Source of the DNA: Prorocentrum cordatum
Taxonomy: Eukaryota > Sar > Dinophyceae > Prorocentrales > Prorocentraceae
Direction: 5' to 3'
DNA length: 64,000 nucleotides
Assembly (NCBI GenBank): GCA_963575745.1
Contig: CAUYUJ010015701.1
Location: 233,239-297,238 of the forward strand
Both the position numbers and the translations under genes were made by a program. Below are positions 34,190-44,878 of this stretch, piece after piece. How positions within the stretch are numbered: the first letter of the stretch is position 1; each line of letters starts with the position of its first letter. The notes below the pieces were generated by a model. That model was not told the DNA's origin and made no database searches. It saw only the letters and a list, made by a program, of their open reading frames with translations.

Positions 34190-34337
34190 AAGGGCGCCCT
34201 CGAGGGCGCGAAGTTATGCGCGCTTCGCGGTTCGGCTCCGGTTTTCCTTCATCCTTCTCGTCTCCCTCGGGGGGCGGCGCGAGAGCGCGAAGTTGTTGAA
34301 GCTCCGCGCAGCGCGAAGCGCGAAATTAAGCGCCCTT
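34190..34337 (+). mobile_element. AAGGGCGC-ended foldback element, copy 2
   Basis: It begins AAGGGCGC and ends GCGCCCTT. Next to the ends, GAGGGCGCGAAGTTATGCGC and GCGCAGCGCGAAGCGCGAAA are partly complementary. It is collinear with 15981-16142. No coding capacity. Confidence 0.75.
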
Positions 34338-34503
34338 GTTGAACATGAGTTGTTCGATGGCTTTGCGACGACGTCCAACGAGGGTTCCGTTTTGCTTGGC
34401 GTCTCTAGCCCGTCCCGCGCCCGTCAGGGGCCCGGCCCGCCGGCTGGTCAGCAGACCGTTAGTTTTCACAGTCGGACCGAGGTATAAGACAGAGGTGTAT
34501 ACC

Positions 34504-34682
34504 CTACTCCGAGTTTGTTAATAAGCGTAGGGGTGGCGTCACCCCCGCCGACAGCTCCAGATCGACCCCCGTCGCGGGCAGCAACCGCGCGCCGAAGGCG
34601 CTCCGACCCCCGTCGCGGCGGGACGACGAGGCGAGGTTGACCCCCGTCGGGGGGGTACCCCCCAAGCTGATTAAAAAACCAA
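34504..34682 (+). repeat. dispersed repeat P6, copy 2
   Basis: Counterpart of 30911-31090 in the same orientation. It ends with a G-run/C-run palindrome (GGGGGTACCCCCC). Confidence 0.85.
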
Positions 34683-34835
34683 AATTATCGTTCTTTGCGT
34701 TTGTTCCCTACCTAGGCTCTGCCTAGAAGGGTTCTTACCCTATGTGCTTAAAGGGCCCGGGCAGTGGGGCTCGCCCCGGGCGGTTCCCCGGCATCCGCCC
34801 CGCGGTTCCCCCAGTTGCGCCCCCTGGGTTCACCC

Positions 34836-35157
34836 AGCTAAGCTTAGCTAAGCCAAGCTTAGCTTAGCTTAGCTTAACTTGGCTTATCTTAGCTTAGCTT
34901 AGCTTAGCTTAGCTTAGCTTGTGCCTAGCCTAGCTTAACTTAGCGTAGCTTAGCCTAGCTTAGTTAGCCTAGCATAGCTTAGCTTACCTTAGCTTAGCTT
35001 AGCTGAGCGCAGCTGAGCGCAGCATAGCGCAGCACAGCATTAGCACAGCATAGCATAGCATAGCATAGCCAATCATAGCATAGCTCAGCATAGCATAGCA
35101 CAGCATAGCATAGCATAGTATAGCATAGTATAGCGCAGCATCGCATAGCATAGCATT
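34836..35157 (+). repeat. AGCTT pentamer array passing into AGCAT array
   Basis: TAGCT/AGCTT pentamers dominate to about 35005, then AGCAT/AGCAC/AGCGC pentamers. AGCT is palindromic, so the first half can pair with itself at many registers. Confidence 0.95.
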
Positions 35158-35439
35158 CCTAAATGCTCCAACTCCTAGGTAGGGTCGCACTGGGATAATT
35201 AGATGTTATTGTACATCCGGCGGGGGGCCTCATGTTTTTGAAGGGTGTGTCTGTATCTTAGGTCGGACCGCACGTGATTTGTTGCCCGTGGCGCCTGGCC
35301 TTGAGTTGGCGTGGCATTATGTTCGTCAGATGCCGTGTGGGGGAGTAGCTTACCGATCGTATGGTTGCAACGTATATACCAAGGCGTCGGTCCGTTCAAG
35401 CAGTCATACTTATCTGCATCAACGTCATCATTGTCATCA

Positions 35440-35580
35440 GCTTCCCCTCATCATCATCAGCATCAGCATCATCATCTTATTCATCATCATGGACCTCATC
35501 ATCATGGTCATCATCAGCATCATCTTCGTTGCCATCATCACATCATCGCCACCATCGTCACCATCATTCAGACACTCACA
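35440..35580 (+). repeat. (CAT)n array
   Basis: CATCAT repeats with CAGCATC and TCATCTTC variants, similar in style to 24361-24700. Confidence 0.9.
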
Positions 35581-35642
35581 CAGTCATGTTGGGCGATCAT
35601 CCGTGCACGTGTAGGATCGTAGTCGCGAGCGCATTTAATTTC

Positions 35643-36350
35643 AGGACGTCTTGAGCTGGAACCCCCTCCGTGAGTGAACGGCGACGACGTCTCGAGCGGA
35701 ACCCCTCCCTGTAGGACCCGCGGCAGCATGTTACGGTAGGTTCGCGTCGTGCCGACCTGCGGCGATGATGCCGCTGGCGTTCAAGGTCGAACGCCGCCGA
35801 CGGCCCAGAGTAGGTCTATGGCGAACGAACTGACGTTTCGGGAGCAGCAGATCGTTTAAAAGGTGAACGATTCCCGCGGTGTCAGAGTGTCAGAGATCCA
35901 TGCCGAGGTCACGACACGAATTTGCGTACCAATCTGAGGGTGTCAACCGAATCCCATCGTTATCGTTGTTTGTCGTCACCCTTGGGTTTCTGAGGCTTGA
36001 GTTTTGAGGAATTCCTTAGCGCATGTGTTAGCGGGAGCAGTGTCTTTGAGGGGGTTCGGAGGACGTGTCGAAAGAGGGCTACCCAGATCATGCAACCATT
36101 CGGAGAGGTTCATCCGAATGCTATCTTTGTCGTCTCTCCTGAGTGTTCGAGACTTGAATCTGGAGGTAGTTTTGAGCGGGACCATCGTCCATCTCGAGGG
36201 GGAACACGAATTTTGTAGGACCCCCAAGGGAATGTGGCAAACCAGACGGGGTAACCCGAAACATGTATTGTTTGTCTCTTTTGGGTTTCGCAGGCTCGCG
36301 TTTTGAGGTCGTCTCGAGCGGGAGCCTTGTCCGTGAGTGGACTGCGAGGA
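35643..36350 (+). repeat. degenerate ~150-bp tandem repeat
   Basis: TGTCGTC/TGTCTCTT followed by GGGTTTC, GAGGCTTGAGTTTTGAGG-like words and GAGCGGGA occurs at about 35971, 36128 and 36273 (spacings 157 and 145). A further half unit is at 35643-35700. Confidence 0.65.
35733..35880 (+). repeat. dispersed repeat P4, copy 2
   Basis: Counterpart of 19701-19865: GTTCGCGTCGTGCCGACC, GAACGCCGCCGACGG, CCAGAG, GACGTTTCGGGAG and GATTCCCGCGGTG. Confidence 0.65.
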
Positions 36351-36529
36351 AGCTGCAGGCTAAAGCCTGCATACCTATCCACCACGCGCTGCACTTTCTG
36401 CACTTACCAGGAAGGGGCGCCAGAGAGGCCGGAGCGCAGTGGACATGGACAAACCTCTCGCTTCTGCGCTCTTTGCGCCTCTCTTCGGCGTCCCCCCAAC
36501 ATACTTATACTATATGTGCGTCGCCCCCC

Positions 36530-36689
36530 GGGGGCGATGCGCGCACCGAGAAATCTTATAGTACATGCGTCGTGGCGGGCGCATCCCGGCCACACCGCTC
36601 GGGAAACGATATACTACAAGATGGGTATACTATATGTTTGTGTTGGACGCGCGCCTCCAAGGAGAACATCTAGTACTAGTATGTCTTTG
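36530..36689 (+). repeat. dispersed repeat P8, copy 1
   Basis: Shares ACCGCTCGGGAAACGATATA, TATATGTT, GGACGC and TAGTACTAGTATGTC in order with 40548-40709. AT-rich patches alternate with GC-rich ones in both copies. Confidence 0.75.
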
Positions 36690-36912
36690 TGCATCCCATC
36701 TCTGGTGTCTGGGGAAGTGGGTCCCAAGAGCTCCGAGGCGCGGTGGGCATGGGCATCCTCTTGCCCGCCCGGGCCGAAGAGAGGCCCCGGGCCGAAGAGC
36801 CGGCCGCGTCGATCCGCGCGAGGCCGGAAGGCTTTCCGCGGCTCGCCGTTCTGGGCCGGAAGGCTCTGGCGGCGAGCCTGGGAAGTGGTCTTCCGCGGCT
36901 TTGACGGGCCCA

Positions 36913-37058
36913 TTCTCCACCACCACCACCATATGTAGGAGAGGGAGGGGGAGGGGGAGGAGGAGGAGGATCAGGAGGAGGAGGAGGAGGAGGAGGAGGA
37001 GGAGGAGCTCCTCATCCTCCCCTCTCCCCCGACCTACATACGGTAGTGGTGGTGGAAA
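36913..37058 (+). repeat. foldback around a GGA tract
   Basis: TTCTCCACCACCACCACCAT (from 36913), ATGTAGGAGAGGG, a GGA tract and GAGCTCCTC are mirrored by CCTCCCCTCTCCC, CCTACATA and GTGGTGGTGGAAAA (to 37058). The whole can fold on itself, with GAGGAGCTCCTC at the tip. Confidence 0.8.
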
Positions 37059-38476
37059 ACTTGCCCATCAGGCTTGTCGGTTCTCAGGTCTGGGCCATGA
37101 GGAGGCCACGCGAGAGCCGTTGACTGGCCTCGTCGACAAGTCGCGGAGAAGTCGACTGGCGATGGGCCAGTCGGCTTCCCGCGACTCGTCGATTCGCCAA
37201 TCGTGACAAGTCCATTTCCAAGTCGCGGAGTGGTCGATACTCGTGGTTTCGGGTCTGGACCGGTGTTTTTCTTTCGGAACCACGAGGATATCACAAATTT
37301 GCAGCATCCGCAGCCTCAGAATCGTGCCCCAGGACTGTAGAAATGCCCCCCCCTCCCCCCCCGCGGAGGGGCCTCAAATTAGATGAGATGGGCAGACTAA
37401 CAAAATCAAGCCGGCATTGAATCGTCTGCCCCCCGGCAATTTTTCTGCCGTCGCGTTCAAGCAGATTTTCTATTCGACACCTGCGATCGCTTGTGCAGAC
37501 TCACAGTGTCGGCGCTGTATGTTCGCAGCTGCAGGATGAAGGGAAGGGAAGAGGAGGAGGCGGAGGTGGAGGAGGATAGTGCGGGGGGGAGGAGGGGATG
37601 AGGGGGAAGGGGGGAGGGAGAGGAGGGGTAGGAGGAGCAGGAGCAGCAGCAGCAGCAGTTGGAGATTGAGGAGGAGGCGCAGGAGGACAAATAGGAACAT
37701 GAATAGTATAGGGAATAGGAACAGGAATGGGAATAGGAAGTGGGAATGGAATGGGGATAGGGGTTGTCACCCCCCTGGCTTTGAGTTGTGCATGGGCAAT
37801 TTCCCCCCGGCCACCCTGACAGCCTGGGATTGTCCGCCTTCGTCGGCTTGCTTCCCCACGGTCCCGTAGTGTGGGGGCAAGATGGCCGGCGAACCTCCTC
37901 GCTCAGTCGGCCGCCCTATTGGTCTTGCATCGTTTGCTCTCATTGGTGAAGGTCCCCCCTGATCGAACAGTGGCGAAGCGTCCTGGCTCGCCTATAGGCC
38001 CACCAAATAGATGTTCTAAGGACATTTTGTAGCCTGCACGAAACTGTAGTAGAACATGTCCGGCTGGAACTGTCTTGTTTAAGCACATCGGGCTCACGTT
38101 CTAAGAGCATTGCCTTTGTTCTCAGAACTTGTCTGTGCTCCGAGAGCATGTCGTGGTAGGTCTACAGAAACGCTGGGACGGTCGGACACTGCTCATTTTT
38201 AGGAGCGGTGGATTTGGATACCTGCCACCGCCACGTGTCCATGCCTCCGCCGCCTCCCAGGGGGTCCAGGGCAGGGCACCGGCCTCTGCGCCGTCAGGAC
38301 CGTCCCGACCCACGCCGGCGCAGAGGCCACGTGAGATCTCTCTCTTTCCTGGCGGGTGGGGATGGGCGGCGCGGAAGCCGAAGGAGACGGTACCCATCCC
38401 CGCCTGTAGGACGGGTAGGCTGGCCACGTGGAGTTGTGTGGACTTGTGGATGTGGCTGTGTCTCGGTGGTGCACGT
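37059..38476. other. no gene recognised; GGAATAGGAAC patch
   Basis: GTCGACAAGTCGCGGAG and AAGTCGCGGAGTGGTCGA recur near 37130 and 37215. 37520-37690 is GGA-rich and 37695-37770 is built of GGAATAGGAAC words. No product is recognised. Confidence 0.45.
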
Positions 38477-38850
38477 GCACGAGGAGGAGGAGGCGGAGGA
38501 GGAGGAGGAGGAGGAGGAGCAGGAGGAGGAGTTGGAGGAGGAGTTGGAGGATGAGGAGGAAGAAGAGGAGGAGGACCTTGAGGGCCCCTGAAGGTGCCCT
38601 TTAGGGTGCAGAAGGAGGCCTTCAGGGATCCTCCTCCTCCTCCTTCTCCTCCTCCTGCTCGTCCTCCTCCCCCTCCTCCTCCTCCTCCTCTTCCTGCCCC
38701 TCCTCCTCCTCATCCTCATCCTCCTCCTACCCCTCCTCCTCCTACTCCTCCTCCCCCTCCTTCTCTTCCTTCTCCTCCTCCTCCTCCTCCTCCTCCTCCT
38801 CCTCCTCCTCCTCTTCCTCCCCCTCCTCCTCCTCGCTCGTCTTCCTTCTC
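38477..38850 (+). repeat. GGA tract facing a CCT tract
   Basis: GGA repeats (38477-38580) are followed after about 50 bp by CCT repeats (38628-38850). The spacer has CCCTGAAGG and CCTTCAGGG arms. The pair forms one large imperfect inverted repeat. Confidence 0.85.
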
Positions 38851-38984
38851 CTCCTTTTCCGGGGAACGCGACAGTCGATTGCGAAGGCTCTACGGCCGGT
38901 GCTGCCGACCCTGAGATCGACGAAGATGAAAGCGAGGGGGGGGCAGGGGGAGGAGAATGAGTTGGAGGTGGAGGAAGTTTAGGA

Positions 38985-39770
38985 CTCTGTTGGAGGCTTC
39001 TTGGGGCGTCTCGGGGCGATCTTGGGGGCATGTGGGGTGATCTGGGAGCTTCGGGGAGCGAAAGAAACGATAACGCAAGAATCTATGGACAACGGACGAG
39101 AATCAAACGATTTTGCTTGTTTGGGCCTTCGTGGGATAGCGCCTGGAGGCACGTTGCGCCGTCTTGCAGGCCTATGGGGCCGTCCAGAGGCTGCGAAGCC
39201 GTCTTGCACAGATCGTTCGGCGATTCAACGTTTTCTTGAACTGTCCTGAAGGCGTCTCGGGGCAATCTTCGCTGGTCCAGAGGCCTTTTTGAGCTCCGGG
39301 ATCCGTCCTTGAAGGGGAGCGACGACGGCGACGGCGGCGGTAGCGACGACGAATCTGATGTGGGTTGAGTCCTCAGGGGTGCTTCTTGGGTTTTTTTCCG
39401 AGCGCTCATGGGGGCAGTTTGGGGGCCCCTTGGGAGCCTCTTGGGACCTCTTGGGGCGTCTTGGCTTCTTCGGGGCCTCTTGGGGGCTTCTCGGGGCTGA
39501 GGGCTCGAAATGTCCGTTCGGGTCCCCCGTCTGGGCACTCTCCTGGAGCCGTCTTAGGGGCCTCTTGGGGCGCTCGTGGGAAAGCTTCTTTTGGGGCTCT
39601 CGTGGGAAAGCTACTGGAGGCCTCTTGGGCCGTCTGGAGGCCGTCAAGGCGTCTTGGACAGATCGTTCGGTGATTCGGGGTTCTCTTGGACTGTCTTTGG
39701 GGCCTCTTGGGGCACTCTTGGCCCATCATGGGGCTTCTTTGGGCCCTGGGACTCTCCGAGGGGGCGTCGT
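38985..39770 (+). repeat. CTTGGGGCCTCTTGGGC-type array I
   Basis: Words such as TCTTGGGGCCTCTTGGG dominate. GATCGTTCGG followed by GATTC occurs at 39211 and 39661, giving a higher-order period of about 450 bp. On the minus strand it reads as Pro/Lys/Arg/Gln/Glu/Ala-rich frames (QEAPKRP type), which I regard as repeat shadows. Confidence 0.8.
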
Positions 39771-39779
39771 ATCTGACCC

Positions 39780-39862
39780 AGCCCCCCCCCCCCCCGGGAC
39801 CCTCCCCGGGACCACCCCCGGGACCCTCCCTGGGACCCTCCCCGGGGACCCCCCCCCCAGCG
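39780..39862 (+). repeat. GGGACCCTCCCC minisatellite
   Basis: A C-run followed by about six copies of CCCGGGACCCTC, a 12-bp largely self-complementary word. Confidence 0.9.
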
Positions 39863-40547
39863 GGGGAGGGATCGAAGGGAAGGGGCTTCAATTCGACTCA
39901 ATTACGGCGTGGCTCAACTTCGCTTTTGCTGGCGCGCTGAGGACGTCCCTGGGAAAGGAGGGAGCTTCGACGAGCCCAGAGAAAGGGGGAAGGCAGGGAA
40001 AGGGGCGACAGAGACGACGACCAACGAATGCCGGAGATGACGACTTGAACGGACAAGCCCCACACACACACGCCGACAGGGTCGGCGGATGTTTGGGGGA
40101 TGGGTCGACCGTCGTTGTTTGACGGTCCCGGCGTAGATTTTGGCATTTCGGCGGTCCCGTTCCCGTGACATACGCCCCCCTCAGGCGGGGCCGCCGGCGA
40201 TTTCGAGGCGCACATCGCCGAGATCGTCCGGCTGAGCAGCGAGTTCGGAGGGGACGCGGGGCCAGAGGAGGAACAGGTAGCCACACCGCTGCCCTTCGCC
40301 CGCTTTCCCCCTCTTGGGGCCTCCTGAGTGGCCGTTGTCGCCACCGCTGGATTCGCTGCGAAATTCTGGTCCGAACAAACCCGGGGAGAGGTCCAGGGTG
40401 TAGCAGTATCGGCACCTTTTGGTTTCCCCACGGGGGACCCATATCTCCGATTGTCTAGGCGTCCATCAGCGTCGGCGGCGGCGGCGGCGGGGGCGGCGTC
40501 GTCGGTGTCGGCGTCAGCGTCGGCGTCGTCGGCGCCACCCAACCATG
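39863..40547. other. no gene recognised
   Basis: A minus-strand frame (40563-39898, 221 codons) has mixed composition in its middle but matches nothing I know. GTCGGCGTC repeats occur near 40500. Confidence 0.45.
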
Positions 40548-40709
40548 CGAATGCGATGTGCACTCGCGGAGAAGTCCAATAGTATACACTCCTTGGAGGG
40601 CGCGTTCTGGCCGTACCGCTCGGGGAACGATATATTCCAATATTGTTTTATTATATGTTCGGGTCGGACGCAGGCCTGCGAGGGGGACGCATAGTACTAG
40701 TATGTCCTC
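40548..40709 (+). repeat. dispersed repeat P8, copy 2
   Basis: Counterpart of 36530-36689, with ACCGCTCGGGGAACGATATA, TTATATGTTCGGG and TAGTACTAGTATGTC. Confidence 0.75.
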
Positions 40710-40723
40710 TTGAGTCCCAGTCT

Positions 40724-40807
40724 AGGCCTCCCAAATAGGATCGGAGTAGACGGGGTCGGAGGATCGCGCCGAATCGCAAAGCATCGTCAATGCATCGCCG
40801 AAACGAC
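40724..40807 (+). mobile_element. F-family foldback element, solo left half F4
   Basis: AGGCCTCCCAAATAGGATCG, then GGGGTCGGAGGATCGCGCCG and CAATGCATCGCCG match the left arm of F1 and F2. No right arm is visible downstream, so this is a truncated copy. Confidence 0.7.
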
Positions 40808-41113
40808 CCACCAGGGAGGGTTCGAGATGGGGTGGTCGGGGCAGGAGCATCTCTCTCCTCCTGTGTCCCAGGCTGTTTCGGCCTTGTGGGAGGACCTTTC
40901 TGGCCCCCCCATTGCCAGCGACTCGGACGACGACGACGACCTCTCCCGCGCTGCGAGGAGCTGGGTCGAATAGCGTCTCCGTCGTTGGCCTCAATCTTTT
41001 TAAGCAGGCTGGTACGCGTGCGGCTGGTTTTTGTCAGAGCAAAAATCGCCCCTGCGCCTCTCTGGCAGGCCTGCAGGCCGGGGATCGGCCGCTCCAGGTT
41101 CGGGAGCGGAAAA

Positions 41114-41295
41114 GAGGGGGGTGATGACTGGGGGGGGTGGATATCATGGCGGGGGCCATGATATCTCTCCAGATCTCATGGCGCCTCTTCTTACTTCATT
41201 ACGTCCCTGGCCCCCCCGCTGGGCCGCGCACGTGCCGCCGGTCATGATTTGCACTCCCCCCTCTTGGACACCCCCCTCTTGGCTGCTCCCGACAG
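41114..41295 (+). repeat. dispersed repeat P1, copy 2
   Basis: Counterpart of 5681-5865. It keeps CAGATCTCATGGCGCCTC and the SPDLMAPLL reading, and has a CATGGCGGGGGCCATG palindrome that is imperfect in copy 1. Confidence 0.7.
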
Positions 41296-41391
41296 GCGAC
41301 GAGTGCGCAGGAGCGTTCTGGCATGGCCGAGGGGGGACGATCCGTCGAGCGTGTCCGTTTTTGCTACCGTGGAGTCTTGTCGCGTATTTTT

Positions 41392-41434
41392 TGATTTTTC
41401 GCCCAATAGTCCGACTGCAGCAAGGCATGCCCGA
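41392..41434 (+). mobile_element. M-family right-end fragment
   Basis: TTTTTCGCCCAATAGTCCG, CTGCAG and GGCATGCCCGACC resemble the right end of M1-M3. No left end is evident. Confidence 0.45.
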
Positions 41435-41546
41435 CCCAGAGCTGTCCTCTTGCGGATATGAGCTCAGGGCTGGACCCAAGCGGTGTTTTTGCGATTTCGT
41501 TGGCCGTTTTCGCTTCGACTCCGTTTTGCGGCAGAGGCGGATTGAA

Positions 41547-41730
41547 GACAACACGAAAGAAAACGAAAACAAAACAAATGAGGTTCACAACGAAAACGAA
41601 AACAAAACGAACACAACACGAAACGAAACCAAAACAAAACAAACAAAGCGAAAACACAACGAAAACGGAGTGAAGACAACACGAAGGAAAACGAAGCAAA
41701 ACGAACGAAAACAAAGCGAAAACGAAAAGC
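41547..41730 (+). repeat. A-rich CGAAAACAAAA repeat
   Basis: ACGAAAAC, AAAACAAAAC and AACGAAAC words repeat on the + strand. The low-GC, purine-biased block stands out sharply from its GC-rich surroundings. Confidence 0.9.
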
Positions 41731-42108
41731 ACCGTTTGGGTTCTGCCCTGTGTGCGCTCTTCCCGCCTCCGCCTCGCCCGCGCCAGCGGCGCGCCGGTGG
41801 CAGGCGCGGGGTGCCCGTTCGCCCGGCTGCAGTCTGCCTGGCCCGTGTCCACTCTGCAGCTCTTCCTCCTCCTCCTCCTCCTCCCCCTCCCCCTCCCCCT
41901 TCCCCTCCACCTCATCCTGTCCTCGTCGTCCTCCCTCCTCTTCCTCCTTCCCTTTTTTCCTCCTCCTTCTCGTCCTCCCCCTCCTCCTCATCCATCTCCT
42001 CCTCTTCTCCTCCTCGTCCTCCTCTCCCCCTCCCTCGCTGGTGGGTGCGCGGCCAAAAATCGACGAGCGCGTTCCACTACTCGCAAAGTAACTGCTCGCA
42101 AATGGCCT

Positions 42109-42139
42109 GGATCCCCCGCGGGGGATCCACGATATATAT

Positions 42140-42190
<51 letters not shown>

Positions 42191-42229
42191 TAGAACCACG
42201 CGCGCGCTTCGCGCGCGCTTAGGTTCTAG
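42109..42229 (+). repeat. palindrome, (TA)n tract and hairpin in a row
   Basis: GGATCCCCCGCGGGGGATCC (42109-42128) is a perfect 20-bp palindrome. (TA)n follows at 42131-42189. Then CTAGAACC and GGTTCTAG (42190-42229) close a hairpin whose stem continues as CGCGCGCGC/GCGCGCGC. A shorter, degraded version of the last hairpin is near 44961. Confidence 0.9.
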
Positions 42230-42359
42230 CTAGGAGGCGAGCTTGAGTCAACGAAAGTCGCAGGGAAGGGGGCAGGGGGAAGAAGGCCAGAGAGCGCTGA
42301 AGGATACAAATACTGGAACCCTCTTGTGATTTTGTGGGGGGCCTCGTCCGGCCGCTCGC

Positions 42360-43600
42360 TGGGAGTTTGACGTAGCTTCTCGGGAGCCTCTGAACCTGTC
42401 GGGGGCCTCCTGGAAGCAGGTTCGAAGCATTTTGGGGGCCGATTTGGGGCTTCTCGGGGCCTCCTTTGGGCCTCTTGGGGGTCTCCTGGGGCCTCTTGAG
42501 GGGCCTCCTTGGGGCCTCCTGGCGGCCTCTTGGGGCGGAAGGCTCGAGCTTGCGGTTCGTGGTCCCCCTCTGGGCCCCCTCTTGGGCCCGTCTTGGGGCC
42601 CTCTTGGGCCATCTTGGGCGCCTCTTGGGCCGTCTTGGGGCCCTCTTGGGCTGTCCTGGGGCCCTCTTGGAAGCTTCTTGGGCCGTCTTGGGGCGGTCTT
42701 GGAGGCCTCTTGGGCCGTCTTGGACGCGGTGAAAGCCCAAGATGCGAACATGCGAAACACATACGTTTTCCCATAGGAATGACACGATTTTTGTTTCGTG
42801 GACCTCTCTTGGGGTGCCTCTCGGAACGTCTTGGGCTGATTTTGGAAGCCTTTTGGCGCCTCTGGGCGGCGTTTTGGCACCTCCTGGGATATGTTGGGCC
42901 GGAAGCTCGGAATTCGAGAGTGGCTTTCTCCTTCTGGGACCCCTCTCGAAGTCGTCTTGGGGTTCTCTTGGGCCGTCTTGGGGCCGTCCTGAGCCACTCG
43001 TGCGAAGCCTTGGAGCGCTCCCGGTAGGCCGGCCTTGGAGGCCTCTTGGGCCGTCTTGGACGCGGTGAAAGCCTAAGATGCGAACATGCGAAAAATATAC
43101 GTTTTCCCATAGGAATGACACGATTTTTGTTTCTTGGACCTCTCTTGGGGTGCCTCTCGGAACGTCTTGGGGTGCTTTTGGGAGCCTTTTGGCGCCTCTT
43201 GGCGGCATTTTGGCGCCTCCTGGAGCCTCTTGGGCCGGAAGCTCGGAATTCGAGGTTGGCTTTCTCCGTCTGGGACCCCTCTCGAACTCGTCTTGGGGCT
43301 CTCTTCGGCCGTCTTGGGGCCGTCCTGGGCCACTCGTGCGCAGCCTTGGAGCGCTCCCGGAGGCCTCGTAGACCGTCTTGGGCGCCTCTTGGGCCGTCTT
43401 GGACGCGGTGAAAGCCCAAGAGGCGAACATGCGAAAAATATACGTTTTCCCATAGGAATGACACGATTTTTGCTTCTTGGGCCTCTCTTGGGCTGCCTCT
43501 CGGAGCGTCTTGGAGGCTTCTGGGACCTTCTTGGTGTCATGACAGGCGTCTTGGAAGGCATCTGGAGCCATCGGAGCGCGTTCCGAAGCCGCCTGCGAAC
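42360..43600 (-). repeat. CTTGGG-type array II with 336/343-bp higher-order unit
   Basis: GACGCGGTGAAAGCC recurs at 42723, 43059 and 43402, each time followed by GCGAACATGCGAAA, ATACGTTTTCCCATAGGAAT and GACACGATTTTT. Between these landmarks lie CTTGGGCCGT words. The minus-strand 400-450-codon frames (with FLWENVYFSHVR at each unit) reflect the repeat. Confidence 0.9.
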
Positions 43601-43700
43601 GATCTTGGACGGCGTCCGGCGGTCCGACGAGCCTCCGGGCCCCCCGGGGTTTGTGGTCGGGGTCCCGGCCCCGGGCCCCCGGACCCGGAGCGCCGTTATA

Positions 43701-43737
<37 letters not shown>

Positions 43738-44283
43738 TACAGCAAAGCAGACATGTGTTTCTCGGACTGTTGCGAGGAGGCACCTCGCGAGTAGTGGAAC
43801 GCGCTTGCCTAAAAAGGCAGACCCTGGCGAACTTCGCGATGAGTCACCAGGTAGGGTGTGCGTTCTCCATTGCCTCACAACTCTCGGACGTCCTGTGCAG
43901 CCCCAACTCCTGCCCCTCGTTCCTTCGGTGGCGAAGCGTGGGAGCCTCGCGTGCCCTCTGAGTTCCGTCTCTGGCGTGGATTAGCGATTAGCGTCGATGA
44001 GCGTCTGGGAGTCGACGAGATAGCGCCGATTCAGCGTCGGGTAGCGCTCCATTTAGCCTCGATCAGCGTCTCTTCGCACGAGCCGACGAGATGGCATGGG
44101 AGGCTCCCATGAGTTGCCACCAAACGCTCCTGCCCCTGGCTCGCCCCCCCCCTCCCCCGACGCTGGGCGCTCCCGCGAGAGGGACGAGAGGCGGGGCCAG
44201 GAGACCGACCCAAGGACGTCGCCGACGCCCTCGTCAACGAGTGGACGGGCGACCTTCGGGAGAAGGCTCGGGGCACATCTCCA
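43601..44283. other. no gene recognised; (TG/TA)n tract
   Basis: (TG)n passing to (TA)n lies at 43697-43738. 43980-44090 has AGCGTCGATGAGCGTC-type words. No gene is supported. Confidence 0.45.
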
Positions 44284-44531
44284 GGCCTCCCAGATGGGGT
44301 CGGTGTAGATGGGGTCGCAGGATCGCGCCGCATCGCCGATGCAGCGGCGATGCGGCTCGATGTGGAGCCCGATTTGCTTCATGTCGACGTCGCCGATGCA
44401 TCGCCGATGTCGACGATGCACCCCCGGTGCATCGCCAATGCATCGTCGATACATCGCCGATGCATCCCCGATGTATCTGCGATACGGCGCGATCTTCCGA
44501 CCCCATTTGCCCCCACCCCATCTAGGAGGCT
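44284..44531 (+). mobile_element. F-family foldback element, copy F1
   Basis: Left AGGCCTCCCAGATGGGGTCG, then GGGGTCGCAGGATCGCGCCG; right CGGCGCGATCTTCCGACCCC, then CCCCATCTAGGAGGCTT. The centre is a run of CGATGCATCGCCGATG words, themselves palindromic around ATGCAT. No coding capacity. Confidence 0.85.
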
Positions 44532-44813
44532 TGTAGGCATACTTCGTCGATCCCGGAGTGTGTTTTCGATCTGAACCTCTGGGCCCACCATCGGGCCCCA
44601 GGCCAGGACGATCTCACAATGGATCGCCGACGATCAGCTAATGTCCAAAACATGTTTCAAAAATGATGACCCCCCTTCCCCCCCCTCCACTGGATCCCGA
44701 CTGCGATGAAATCGCCGCCGAATAATCATTTGTTGTTTCATTGTCACCCTGGAAAATATCCCACGGAGACCAGAACGATACGACTGATATATACATGTAT
44801 GCCTGTCTTTCTT

Positions 44814-44878
<65 letters not shown>

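Noticed and set aside
42219-43571. 450-codon minus-strand frame with repeated Pro/Lys/Arg/Gln peptides
   Set aside because: It follows the 336/343-bp higher-order repeat and a second minus frame is equally open. I keep it as a repeat and note it only as worth an expression check.
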